Origin: Haematococcus lacustris
Lineage: Eukaryota; Chlorophyta; Chlorophyceae; Chlamydomonadales; Haematococcaceae
Assembly: GCA_030144725.1 (NCBI GenBank)
Contig: JASKMD010000027.1
Location: forward strand, 841,533-905,532
Length of the DNA: 64,000 nucleotides
Direction of reading: 5' to 3'
The first letter of the stretch is position 1; each line of letters starts with the position of its first letter. Positions 31,508 through 41,427 of the stretch are shown here, one piece after another. The position numbers and the translations under genes are program-made. Below the pieces are notes generated by a model that saw only the letters and a list, made by a program, of their open reading frames with translations, had not been told where the DNA came from and did not search any database.

Positions 31508-32092
31508 CCAGTTGCTGCGCAGCAAGGGTCTTAGTTGCTGCGCAGCAAGGGCCTGATGTTGCTGAGCAGCAAGGGTTAGCTCAGTTGCTGCGCAGCAAGG
31601 GCCTGATGTTGCTGCGCAGCAAGGGTTAGCTTAGTTGCTGCGCAGCAAGGGCCTGATGATGCTGCGCAGCAAGGGTTAGCTTAGTTGCTTCGCAGCAAGG
31701 GCCTGATGTTGTTGCGCAGCAAGGGTGAGCTTAGTTGTTGCGCAGCAAGGGCCTTATGTTGTTGCGCAGCAAGGGTTAGCTTTGTTGTTGCGCAGCAAGG
31801 GCCTTATGTTGTTGCGCAGCAAGGGCCTGATGTTGCTGCGCAGCAAGGGTTAGCTTAGTTGTTGCGCAGCAAGGGCCTGATGTTGTTGCGCAGCAAGGGT
31901 GAGCTTTGTTGTTGCGCAGCAAGGGCCTTATGTTGTTGCGCAACAAGGGTTAGCTTTGTTGTTGCGCAGCAAGGGCCTGGTTTTGCTGCGCAGCAGCGAG
32001 GCACTTATACCGTTGCTGCGCAGCAACGTTGCACTTTATACCCTTGCTGCGCAGCAACGTTGCACTTTATACCCTTGCTGCGCAGCCGCACA
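31508..32092. repeat. palindrome-bearing tandem array (right)
   Basis: More than twenty copies of TTGCTGCGCAGCAA and close variants (TTGTTGCGCAGCAA, TTGCTTCGCAGCAA), alternating with GGGCCTGATG and GGGTTAGCTTAG spacers. The last units have the CGTTGCACTTTATACCC spacer also seen in the left array. Confidence 0.9.
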
Positions 32093-32439
32093 TGGAGGGG
32101 GGGGGTACCTCTCGCGCGGATCGTTATATCTCCGCAACCGCTGTGAGTTAGGACTTCGTTCCAGAGCGAGGTCCCTCTAAAACTCACTGTTCTATCGTTC
32201 TATCGGAGCGGAATGTCCATCCGATGAAAAAAAGACTGACGCGTCGGCCTTATTTATCCTGAGTGCACAGCCTCACTCGTCCTTTTCTGCTATATGGTGT
32301 TCCTACTACATTCCTATGTCTAGCTAGCCACTGATAGCTGGCCCCAAGGCGTTGTTCAATGCAGGGTGAGTGCGCAGGGCACTGCCAGCAGTCGGTCCAG
32401 TTCCCATGCCCGCAATTGTTTGCCAAGGGGGTCTTGGCC

Positions 32440-32990
32440 CTCCTGCACGTTGGGGCATCAGGTGGGGCAGCTGGTGAGGCAGTTGGTGGGGTGGCAGGTG
32501 GGGTTGCGTGGGAGGTGGCATGTGAGGCGGTAGGTGGGGCTGCAGGTGTGGCAACAGTGTGGGCAGCTGGTAAGGCAGTATGTGGGGTGGCAGGTGTGGC
32601 GGCGTGGGGGGTGGCAGGTGGGGCAGGAGGTGGTGCCGCAACTGGGGTAGCAGCAAGTGGGGCTGCGGGTAGGACAGCAGGTGGGGCTGCCGGTGGGGTG
32701 GGTGGGGTAGTAGGTGGGGCTACAGGTGTGGCGGCTGGTGAGGCAGCTGGTGAGGTGGCAGGTATGGCGGCGTGGTAGTTGGCAGGTGGGGCAGCAGGTG
32801 GTGCCGTAGCTGGGGGGGCAGCAGGTGGCGCTGTGGGTGGGTCAGCGTATGGGGCTGCAGGTGGGGTAGTAAGTGGGGCTTCGGGTGTGGCGGCTGGTAG
32901 GGCAGCTGGTGAGGCAACTGGTGCAGCAACATGTGGGGCATTAGGGGTATGTGAGGTAGTGGCAGGTGGGGTAGTGGTAGGTAGGGCGGC
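32440..32990. repeat. degenerate GCAGGTGGGGC minisatellite
   Basis: Many imperfect copies of a 12- to 24-base G-rich unit (GGTGGGGCAGCTGGTGAGGC type) lie 3' of G2 on the minus strand. They keep the G2 frame open as a Pro/Ala/Thr-rich extension, but the splice model ends G2 before them, so they are probably 3' UTR or intergenic. Confidence 0.7.
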
Positions 32991-33099
32991 TAGGTGACTT
33001 GTGTGTCTGTGTATGTTGGTGTCGCGCATGTCAGGGTAGGTTGGTGTCGTGTATGCTGGTGTGTACGAGTCCCGGTGCTGTTTTACCTCGGCGGAGAGT

Positions 33100-35903
33100 T
33101 CAGGCCGAGGGCCGGTCCAGCGATTGCACACCCTCCATCTCGTCCGCCATGTGCTGGAAGGAGCTGGTGGAGTTGTGGCGCTTGAGTGGGTGCTTGGTTG
33201 GGGACTGCAAGCATCAACAAGATCCAGGATGTGTGTGGGGGGTATATGGGTGTGGCAAGTGTGGGACAGGGGAGGAGAGGGGAAGGGACATGTGGTTTCA
33301 TCGCTATGGGGGGTGCACAGGTGGTAGTGGTGTGTGGCAGTAGTGGTGCAGGTCAGGTGCTTGGTTGTATCAGTGGAACAAGGTAGGTAATTGTTTCCTA
33401 TGTGTTTGTGTTCTCTGACCTGTCTCTCGTCACTGGTCCGGCGGTTGCTAGAGCCTGCGCCCCTTGGTGGCAGTGATGTGACGGACTGAGCGCGGCCTGG
33501 CAGTTGGGTGCTGCTCCTTGGGGCTCCCATGGGTGGCCTGGGCATGGCCGCCATGGAGGCTGGGGGGTGCTGCTGCTCCATGGCGGGGTCTGTCGGGCGG
33601 GGGGTGCAGATGTCCACCATCACTGTGTAGATCTCTTGCACCTTGCGGGTGGCAACTGCCCTGGCGTTGTCAGTGCGGGAGGCTGCCACTTCCAGCATGG
33701 CTTTGACCAGTGGCTGGCACTGCGCCACCAGCCTGTCCAGGCTGGAGGTAATGACCACCCCCCTGCGGCTGCCCTCATGGCCCTGCTGCCAGTCTTCGTC
33801 CATCAGATGTTGGTTGGAGTCCAAGAAGACTTTGGCCTTGCGCTGGTCTGTGTGGGTCAAGTGGTGAGCTTCGGCCATGACAAAGCACGTAGCCCGCAGC
33901 ATGTCTGCTTTGCGGTGCAGGGGCTGGGCGCTGTCCGTGCCCACTGCGACTCCGCTGCCTGTGTAGCTGTCGTCATGTCCAGTGACCGTGATGGCCCTCC
34001 TGCTGCTGTCCTGAATTGGTGTGCCCTTGCTGCTCATTGCGGCCACTGTGTACACTATAGCTGCCCGCTCTGGGCCACCACCTGGGTAGATGGTGGTCTG
34101 AGCCCTGCTGCTCTGCCCCACTGCAGCGATGATGGGCGACGAGCTGCTGCTGGCCAGGGACACATGCTTAGTGTTGGCGGTGTAGCTGCTGACATTGCCA
34201 GCTGAAGCAGCTGTGCCTTTGAGAGGCAGGGCCGCGGTGCTGCCTGCCTGGTAGGTGGCGTTCAGGGTCAGGTCTACCTCCAGGATGGTCAGCTGGGCCT
34301 CAGCGACTGCCTTGAGGACAGAGGCCAGGCCTGCCAGGCCAATGCCTGCAGCGGTGCTGAGCACTAGCGAGTGCTTGGTGTCAAGGCCGCTGACTCTGCT
34401 GGACTGAGGCTGAGTCAGAGTGAACTTGACTTTGCTGCCGCTGATCTGCAGGTCACCACTGCTCTGTATGGCAGCACAGGTTTCAGAGTCTGTGAACTCA
34501 ACTTTAGTCATACTCCTGCCTGTCACGTCGTGGGCAGAGTGGACTGAGCACGCCAGCAGGAAGACAGGGTGGCTGCGCAAGGACACATCCTGGGCCATCT
34601 TATGGCGCAGGTAGCCTAGGGCTTTGATTAGAGAGATGGCTTTAGCACCTGTGGCCCTGTTTGTTAGGACAGCGTTGGCTGCTGGGTCGCTACAGAAGCC
34701 ATTGCTGGTCATTTTCAGGGTGAGGGCTATGCTCGGGGAGGGTGCCTTGGGGAAGTAGATGAGGGGCCTGGCCAGTGTGGTCGTGCTGCTGCTGGCTGTG
34801 AGGGGCTGGGTGCACTGGAGGGTGGAAAGTAACCCGCCTGAGGAGATGGCTGCTCCAATCAGCCCTAGCATTCCAGCTCTGCGGATCTCCTCCTCCTCGT
34901 GTGTGGCTTCAACATGCAGCTCAAAGGTCTCCGTTCCCCCAAGCTTGTAAGTCTCCACATGGATGGTGTAATCTTCACAACCCATGCTGCTCAGGACCTT
35001 GTCCACCTTCTCCAGTGCTTCTGCATATGAGGGCATGTGATGAGATTGTAAACTTGTGTGTTTCTGTATCAGAAGGGTGTGTGTCCAGTGTACATATGTG
35101 CATGACAAGCCATGTATGTTTCTAGTCTGTGCTGTGTGTGTATCAGGCCAGCAGGGGACATGAAGGCGATGTTTTGGGGATCGTGCCAGTTCACATATGG
35201 TAAGGTCCCTGCTGTGTGGGGCCATGTCACCTTCTCGGAATGCTAGGGTGAGGTCCTTGAGGACAACTGCCTTGGTGTCGTAGAGAAACGGGTACGGGGC
35301 CAGGACGGCATCTCCAGCGTCTGCACGCGCTACAGCTGCGATGGCCTCCTCATACTCCAAGGTGCTGTAGCTGTTATGGCGCGTATCCCCAGCACGGATG
35401 CTGGAGATGGTCGGGGCGGCTGGGCTCTTGTAGCTGGCCTTAGCTTTGGCGAGGAGGCTGGCGTAGGTCGCGTTGCTGCTAACGAAGATAGCCTTCTTGG
35501 GAAGCGCTGCTTTGAGCAAAGTGTGCATGTCGGCCGAGGTCGATGTCAACTTGTAGATCGCTGCGGTCAGGTAGGAGGGGTCACGATCCGTGTTGTGACT
35601 TCCGTAGGGGATATCAGTGTAGTGGAGAGTTGGGGTCGTAGTTGGGTTGCACGTTGGCCAGGGGCCAAAGTTGTTTGCGTAGCTACCGTGGGGCGAACCC
35701 TCCACGGCGCCGTGTTGGCCTGACAGGTGCGGAGCTGGATGGCCACTTGTGCCACCCAAGCTTACCGCACCCCAGCACCAACACGCGCACAACAACCAGA
35801 GACAGGTTAGGATGACGGTAGGCCTTCTCCTGGGCTTACCATCAACATCCATAGCCTGTGCAGCGCGCGTTGTACAAGTCGGGGTTGATGAATCGACGCT
35901 CAT
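33100..35903 (-). CDS. unrecognised secreted or membrane protein G2, three exons
   Basis: ATG 35903 starts exon 1 (to 35231, donor GTGACA). An in-phase join to 35020 (acceptor TATGCAG) gives LAFRE-EALEKVDKV; exon 2 ends at 33420 (donor GTCAGA) and joins to 33204-33100, ending QSLDRPSA-stop. Without splicing the frame stays open to 32250. An internal Met (MDVDGKPRRRP) precedes a strongly hydrophobic, Cys/Trp-rich segment (TVILTCLWLLCACWCWGAV), a likely signal peptide or anchor. The large middle is Ser/Thr/Ala-rich with regular beta-like stretches (TLKMTSNGFCSDPAANAVLT, KHSLVLSTAAGIGLAGLASV, LTILEVDLTLNATYQAG) and a helical segment near the end (LVAQCQPLVKAMLEVAASRT). No known domain recognised. 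G1 has a similar layout but I could not align them. Confidence 0.55.
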
Positions 35904-36607
35904 TCGGCAGCTCCTGGCGTGCTCAGTAAGACTCTGTTGTTGGATTGTCTAGAGCTCGCTTCGGTGCTACGGGAAGTTGCGTTGAAATTTTCAAACCATC
36001 CCAGGCTGTGCAGTCTGCCATCCACCATGCGCCTGCTGTTGGTGAGGGCTGTCGATGTCGGTGTCGTTGTGGGGGCTGCTGTGAGCGCCCGTCCTGTAAC
36101 CACGGCGTTGCAGACCGCGGGGCTGCCAATTTTAGCAGTCGTTCTGGTCGCTCCTCCTGCGTTCATGTACCAGGTGGTAATGTTATATGTCGCTGTCGCT
36201 TGTGCGTAGAGGGGTGTGTTCCCAATTCTCTGGCCTCGGGGTTGTTCCCTCGGCTCTCTAGCCTGACCTCGGGGTTTTTCCCTCGGCAATGTGTGCAGCC
36301 TAGGGGGTTTTTCCCCCGGCTTATGGTGTTTGTGGCAGTCAAGGCAGATCGGGACACCTGTCAGTCGGTCCTTAGCACCTGTCTGTCCTGGCGTCTTCTC
36401 AACCCTTCCTGCGCTGTGTCTAGCGCTGTACCTGTCTGTCTCGCCGCCACCCTGTAGGAGCCTTGTGTTGTCGCAGCAATAGTGCAGCTGTAACAGCAAT
36501 ATGAGGACCAGTCTAGCTACTCTGTTGGGCTTACCAGGCATCCGGCTGATGCGGTGTGCCAGTGCGTGGAGGGGACCCACGGTTCGAGTAGTGTCGTCGT
36601 TCCACAT
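35900..36607 (-). CDS. upstream ORF overlapping G2 start (ATGA)
   Basis: A 235-codon frame from ATG 36607; an internal Met at 36541 begins MPGKPNRVARLVLILLLQLH, a classic signal-peptide or anchor shape. The body is basic and Pro-rich (KPRGQAREPREQPRGQR), then Thr/Ala-rich. Its TGA overlaps the G2 ATG as ATGA, the arrangement used for stop-restart translation in some retroelements. It may equally be an unspliced 5' exon or UTR of G2. Its ATG abuts the gag ORF ATG on the other strand (CATATG at 36605-36610). Confidence 0.3.
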   Translation of the reverse strand: MWNDDTTRTVGPLHALAHRISRMPGKPNRVARLVLILLLQLHYCCDNTRLLQGGGETDRYSARHSAGRVEKTPGQTGAKDRLTGVPICLDCHKHHKPGEKPPRLHTLPREKPRGQAREPREQPRGQRIGNTPLYAQATATYNITTWYMNAGGATRTTAKIGSPAVCNAVVTGRALTAAPTTTPTSTALTNSRRMVDGRLHSLGWFENFNATSRSTEASSRQSNNRVLLSTPGAAE

Positions 36608-37423
36608 ATGAGTCGGGCTGAAATGAGGCGTATGTTACAGTGGTGTAGAGCGTTATGGCAGGAGGTGGAAGGATGTTCGCCAAAACTTCTTCGGTTTTCG
36701 CAAACCGAAAAAGTCAAGCTCCTTGACTCCACTCACCTGCGTATGACTAATGGTGTTGCCCTGTCAGCATACATTACTGACTTCAGGAACACCCTCACCT
36801 TGGCTGGCAAGGACTGCATGACAGATTCCATGCTTGTGAATGTCTTCCAGCGTGGCCTGTCAGCAGATCTGCGTGGTCCTGTTGCCAAGGACCTGCGTGC
36901 CCTTGTGGCCCCCACTTTGGATGAAGCCATTAAGGCTGCCATTACCAACCACAAGGCCCTTGTGGCTGCTGTTGGCTCTGGTGTGCATCCTGCCTCAAGG
37001 CGCCCGGTTGCTGCTGTGCACCAGGTGGCCCAAGTGCAACGTGGGCTGCAGAACCTGACCAGGTTCCCTGGTCCACCTCCTGGGCGTCCTACTGCTCCCT
37101 CAGCTGACAGTGAGGGTCCCCCTCCTGCCAGTGGCTATTGCTACCACTGTGGACTGTCGTCCCACTGGACCAAGCATTGCAAGAGGAAGGCCTCTGGCAT
37201 GAGCAAGGAAGTGGCCATGAAGGATGCTGGTACCTGGGAGCTGATGCATGACCTGAAGAAGGGTGGCTCTGCCCCCTACAAGGCTGCCAAGCGTGACCGC
37301 AGCCCTGACCGTGGTGGTGACCCTGGTGGTCCCTCCAGGCAGTACCAGGGTAGACGCCCTCAGACTGCCAGGATGGAGGCCAATGGCATGGTGAAGCATT
37401 TCCAGAAGTTTCAGCGCAAATAG
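36608..37423 (+). CDS. gag: gag (C-terminal part) of gypsy chromovirus
   Basis: Gag-like sequence is convincing from about 36720 (LRMTNGVALSAYITDFRNTL, then VFQRGLSADLRGPV), followed by a CCHC zinc knuckle CYHCGLSSHWTKHC near 37138-37180 and a basic C-terminus (KAAKRDRSPDRGGD). The frame ends with a single TAG at 37421-37423 and continues in the same frame into pol. The first residues after ATG 36608 may be flanking sequence, because the element is 5'-truncated. Gag forms the particle and the knuckle binds RNA. Confidence 0.75.
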   Translation: MSRAEMRRMLQWCRALWQEVEGCSPKLLRFSQTEKVKLLDSTHLRMTNGVALSAYITDFRNTLTLAGKDCMTDSMLVNVFQRGLSADLRGPVAKDLRALVAPTLDEAIKAAITNHKALVAAVGSGVHPASRRPVAAVHQVAQVQRGLQNLTRFPGPPPGRPTAPSADSEGPPPASGYCYHCGLSSHWTKHCKRKASGMSKEVAMKDAGTWELMHDLKKGGSAPYKAAKRDRSPDRGGDPGGPSRQYQGRRPQTARMEANGMVKHFQKFQRK

Positions 37424-40400
37424 GAGTTTGCTCAGCCAGTAAACCAAAACTGTGCTGAGTACTCTGAGGCTTGCTTTGTGTGTGAACCTGCTCATGTGCT
37501 TACTGCTGCACATGCTGATGGGGAATCCCTGCATTTTGCCTTTGCTGGTCACCTGAATGAGCACCCTGTCCGTGTCCTGTGTGACACTGGTGCTACCCAC
37601 AGCTTTGTCAGTGCATCATTTGTTGCTGCACATGCTGTACCTGTCCACATGTTGAAGCACATGCAAGAGTGGCATGCTGCTAACAACACTGTGTTGAGCT
37701 GTTCCCAGTTTGTCAAGGCTGATCTGAGTCTGCCAGGTGTTACTGTACCCTGCAAACTCAACGTTATGCCTTCTCTCCTGCCAGACTTTGATGTGCTGCT
37801 GGGGAATGACTGGTTGAATGAGCATGAGGCCGTGATGTCATACCAGGACAAGACTCTCAGCCTGGCATGTGACAAGGGTGAGCCTGTAGTGCTGCCATGT
37901 CCCCCTGCTGATAAGTCTGAGTCAGGGCAGTCTGCTGTAAGCAACCCTGCTTCTTTCCTGGTCAATGCTCTACGTGCAAAACCCCCTCTGGCTTCTGCAA
38001 AAGTTGCTGCCAGGTGGTTACGAAAAGGAGGCACAGGTGTCCTGGCCCTGATCACTGTGGACAATTCAAGTACCCCTGATCCAGCTCCAGCTGAACTTGA
38101 CCTACCTCCAGGTGTGTCCCAGGCACTCAATGCTTTGCTGGATGAGTATGCTGATGTGTTTGCACCCATCACATCTCTGCCACCTGAGCGTCCTGTGGGC
38201 CATGCCATCCCCCTTGTGCCTGATGCACGACCCTCTGTGGTACCTCAATACCGCATGAGTCAGGATGAGCATGCTGAGCTGAAGAAGCAGGTGCAGGACC
38301 TACTTGCCAAGGGCATGATAGAACCAAGCTCCAGTCCTTTTGCTGCTCCTATCCTGTTTGTCAAGAAGAAGTCTGGTGAGTTACGCATGTGCCTTGATTA
38401 CCGTCAGCTCAACAAGATCACCATCAGGGATCAGTATCCACTGCCCAGGGTTGATGACTTGTTTGATAAGCTGTCAGGTTGCACTGTGTTTTCTTCCCTA
38501 GACCTCCAAGCAGGTTACAACCAGATCAGGATCACCCCTGAAGATGTGCCCAAGACGGCCTTCAGGACCCCTGACGGCCACTACCAGTTCAAGGTACTGT
38601 CATTTGGGCTCTGCAATGCACCTGCTACATTCCAGCGTGTCATGAATGATGCCTTTGCACCAGTCCTGAACCAGTGTGCCCTGGTGTACCTGGATGACAT
38701 CTTGGTCATGTCCAAATCTGTGGACGAGCATTTGAAGCATCTCAGAAAGGTCTTTGACCTCCTGAGGCTCAACAAGCTCTTTGCCAAGCAGTCCAAATGT
38801 GAATTCATGCGTACCACGTTGAAATTCCTTGGCCATGTCATCTTTGCTGGTGCTATTGCTGTGGACCCTGAAAGCATTTCTTCCTGGCCTGTGCCTCAAT
38901 CCCTGCAACAGCTCCAGTCATTCCTAGGTGCTGCTAATTTTGTGCGCAAATTTGTGCATAATTTCAGTGTCCTAGCTGCACCTCTCACAGATCTGTGTGG
39001 CAAAGCTGGTGACTCATTTCTGTGGCATAACTGGCCTGCTGATGAGCTGAAAGCCTTTGCTTCCCTCAAAGCTGCTGTTGCCCAGGTCCCCATGCTACGT
39101 CTACCTGATCACACCCAGCCCTTCCAGGTCTACTGTGATGCCTCACTCCAAGGAGTAGGAGCAGTCCTGATGCAAGATGGCTACCCCCTTGCATACCTCA
39201 GCAAGAAGCTTTCTTCTGCTGAGCGTAACTACACCACTGGTGAGCAAGAGCTTCTTGCCCTCATCACTGCATGCAAGGAGTGGAGGTGTTACCTTGAGGG
39301 TGTACCATTCACACTCTTCACCGATCATAAGCCTTTGACTGCTCTGCCCACCCAGAAGGTGCTGTCTAGACGTCAGGCTAGGTGGATGGAGTTTCTGTCA
39401 CGGTTTACATTTGACCTGCAGTACCTGCCAGGTGATGCTAATCCTGCTGACCCACTGTCCCGGATACCTGCTGGACCCCAGGACTGTGCCATGGTGTGTG
39501 TTGTTACCACCCGGCGGCAAGCTAAACAGTCTTTGGAGAGGGGGGAAGTGCGTGCGGCGCAGGCTCTGCCTCAGGTTCCACCTGTGGGTACTCCCTCAAA
39601 TGCCCCCACTGCCGTTGATGCTTTGGCCCCCCGGCCCACAGTGTCTGATAACCCTGTTGCTGCTCACCATAGTAGGCTCCCTGAGCTTGAGGCCCCATCT
39701 GCTGCTGACACCTCAGTGCACTATCCTGCAGCTCCTGCCCACCCATTGGAACTGGCTGATCACCTGGTCCATGGTTACCGGCTTGACCCTGCGTTTACTG
39801 CTGAAGCTGATCTGTCTGGCATGTACATGGACGACCATGGCCTGTGGCGGCGCACTGGCAAGGGCACAGTGATGGTTCCCAATGACCCTGAACTGCGTGA
39901 GTACATTCTGCATGAGATGCATGATGCTGCCTATGCTGGTCATGTGGGTATAACCAAAACCCTTGAGAGGCTGTCACGTGTGTTCTACTGGGACACCATG
40001 CGTGCTGATGTCAGGCACTATGTCACTACCTGTGATGCCTGCCAGCGTGACAAGTCCTCCACACTGAAGCCTGGTGGCTTGCTCAACCCACTGTCCATTC
40101 CAGATTACCGTTGGGAGTCAGTGTCAATGGACCTGATCACCAAGCTGCCATCTGCTTCACATGGGTTTGATGCCATCTGTGTCTTTGTTGACAGGCTCAG
40201 TAAGATGGTGCACTTTGTGCCCTGCAAGGAGAGCATGAATGCCAAGGGCTTTGCCCGTCTATTTGTTGACAATGTCTTCAAACTGCATGGCCTGCCAAAA
40301 GACATGGTCTCTGACCGTGGTCCCCATTTCCACAACACTTTCTGGCACCATGTGCAGAAGTTGCTGGGCATGAGAGGTTCCTTGTCTTCCTCCTATCACC

Positions 40401-41176
40401 CTCAGTCTGATGGCCAGACTGAGAGGTACAACCGTGTGTTGGAAGAGATGCTACGTCATTACATCTCTCCCACCCAAGCTGATTGGCCTGACTATCTGTC
40501 ACTTGCTGAGTTTGCTGTGAACAACTCATGGCAAGAGTCCATCAAGTCTACACCGTTCCTGGTTAATACCGGACAGTCCCCCATTACCCCTATGCTCCAT
40601 TCTCTACCTGACAAGGGGCGGTGCCCTGAAGGCCTGTCCTATGCTACTTGGTGGCAGGATGCTGTGGCTAAGGCCAAGCTATGCATGCAGGCTGCTCAGC
40701 AACGTCAAGCTGCCTATGCCAACCAGGACCGTCGAGAGGTGCATTACAAGGTGGGTCAAATGGTCCTGCTCAGCACTAAGAACATGAGGTTGAAGCCAGG
40801 CAAAGCACGTAAGCTGCTGCCACGTTTTGTGGGCCCCTTCAAGGTGCTTGGCTTGGTTGGCCAGGTTGCAGTGAACCTGCAGCTGCCTGCCTCCATGTCA
40901 CGTCTTCACCCTGTGTTCCATGTGTCACTCATCAAACCCTACACAGGCACTGATGTGGGCTTCATGCCTCCGCCTGTTGAGTGGCTTGATGAGGAGCCTG
41001 TGTACTATGTTGAGCGTCTGCTGGACCACAGACATGTGCATGCAGGAAAGGCCAAGGAGTACCTGGTGCAATGGGAAGGCTATGATGCCGACCACAACAC
41101 CTGGGAGCCACGTTCCAACTTGGTTGGCTGTGACAAGATCCTTGCTGAGTACAATGCAGCTCACAACCTGAAGTAA
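37424..41176 (+). CDS. pol: pol polyprotein of gypsy chromovirus
   Basis: In frame with gag behind one TAG; open for about 1250 codons. Aspartic protease CDTGATHSFVSA (near 37580); RT with MCLDYRQLNKITIRDQYPLP, SLDLQAGYNQI, FGLCNAPATFQRVMN and YLDDILV (near 38687); RNase H with VYCDASLQGVGAVLMQ, TGEQELLALI and LFTDHKPLTAL; integrase with an HHCC zinc motif ending CDACQRDK (near 40030), catalytic Asp in SMDLITKLP, SDRGPHFHN and SYHPQSDGQTERYNRVLEEM; and a C-terminal chromodomain VYYVERLLDHR...YLVQWEGYDADHNTWEP (41000-41110). The chromodomain makes it a chromovirus; such domains guide integration to marked chromatin. All catalytic motifs look intact. Confidence 0.93.
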   Translation, partial: EFAQPVNQNCAEYSEACFVCEPAHVLTAAHADGESLHFAFAGHLNEHPVRVLCDTGATHSFVSASFVAAHAVPVHMLKHMQEWHAANNTVLSCSQFVKADLSLPGVTVPCKLNVMPSLLPDFDVLLGNDWLNEHEAVMSYQDKTLSLACDKGEPVVLPCPPADKSESGQSAVSNPASFLVNALRAKPPLASAKVAARWLRKGGTGVLALITVDNSSTPDPAPAELDLPPGVSQALNALLDEYADVFAPITSLPPERPVGHAIPLVPDARPSVVPQYRMSQDEHAELKKQVQDLLAKGMIEPSSSPFAAPILFVKKKSGELRMCLDYRQLNKITIRDQYPLPRVDDLFDKLSGCTVFSSLDLQAGYNQIRITPEDVPKTAFRTPDGHYQFKVLSFGLCNAPATFQRVMNDAFAPVLNQCALVYLDDILVMSKSVDEHLKHLRKVFDLLRLNKLFAKQSKCEFMRTTLKFLGHVIFAGAIAVDPESISSWPVPQSLQQLQSFLGAANFVRKFVHNFSVLAAPLTDLCGKAGDSFLWHNWPADELKAFASLKAAVAQVPMLRLPDHTQPFQVYCDASLQGVGAVLMQDGYPLAYLSKKLSSAERNYTTGEQELLALITACKEWRCYLEGVPFTLFTDHKPLTALPTQKVLSRRQARWMEFLSRFTFDLQYLPGDANPADPLSRIPAGPQDCAMVCVVTTRRQAKQSLERGEVRAAQALPQVPPVGTPSNAPTAVDALAPRPTVSDNPVAAHHSRLPELEAPSAADTSVHYPAAPAHPLELADHLVHGYRLDPAFTAEADLSGMYMDDHGLWRRTGKGTVMVPNDPELREYILHEMHDAAYAGHVGITKTLERLSRVFYWDTMRADVRHYVTTCDACQRDKSSTLKPGGLLNPLSIPDYRWESVSMDLITKLPSASHGFDAICVFVDRLSKMVHFVPCKESMNAKGFARLFVDNVFKLHGLPKDMVSDRGPHFHNTFWHHVQKLLGMRGSLSSSYHPQSDGQTERYNRVLEEMLRHYISPTQADWPDYLSLAEFAVNNSWQESIKSTPFLVNTGQSPITPMLHSLPDKGRCPEGLSYATWWQDAVAKAKLCMQAAQQRQAAYANQDRREVHYKVGQMVLLSTKNMRLKPGKARKLLPRFVGPFKVLGLVGQVAVNLQLPASMSRLHPVFHVSLIKPYTGTDVGFMPPPVEWLDEEPVYYVERLLDHRHVHAGKAKEYLVQWEGYDADHNTWEPRSNLVGCDKILAEYNAAHNLK

Positions 41177-41410
41177 GTCCTAGGCCATGCATGCTGGTAT
41201 GCTGCTGGACTATGGCATTCTCAGCATGCTTGTACCTATGGTCAGCTGCTACCTGTGTGGTTATGGTTTCCCTGTGTCTAGTCGGCACGATGGTCTTTGA
41301 CCGCTCCCTGAGCTGTGACCTGGTGCGCCCTTTGGGTTGCCCAGTAGCTAAATCAGCATGCTGTAGGCAATGCGAGTCACGTGGTTTCACCCGTGGCGGA
41401 ACGGAAGCCC

Positions 41411-41427
41411 CTTTGGAGGGGGAGGAA
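41411..41427 (+). other. polypurine tract of gypsy element
   Basis: CTTTGGAGGGGGAGGAA lies immediately before the LTR start TGTAA, the expected place and composition for the plus-strand primer. Confidence 0.75.

Larger units (their letters stand above)
27365..32265. mobile_element. putative 4.9-kb non-coding element with 18-bp terminal inverted repeats
   Basis: CACTCAGGATAAATAAGG at 27365-27382 is repeated as its exact reverse complement at 32248-32265. Both ends carry, just inside, arrays of the palindrome TTGCTGCGCAGCAA; the interior holds simple repeats and pentanucleotide satellites with no transposase-like ORF. A non-autonomous DNA transposon is the simplest reading. No convincing target-site duplication is seen, so a chance or recombination-derived inverted repeat remains possible. 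Confidence 0.45.

Noticed and set aside
27512..32092. CRISPR array from the palindromic repeats
   Set aside because: Spacers are themselves repeated and variable in length, the repeats are perfect palindromes, and the window is eukaryotic.
32250..33099. C-terminal Pro/Ala/Thr-rich extension of G2
   Set aside because: Phase-correct splicing of 33420 to 33204 gives a sensible end at TGA 33100; the extension is translated minisatellite.
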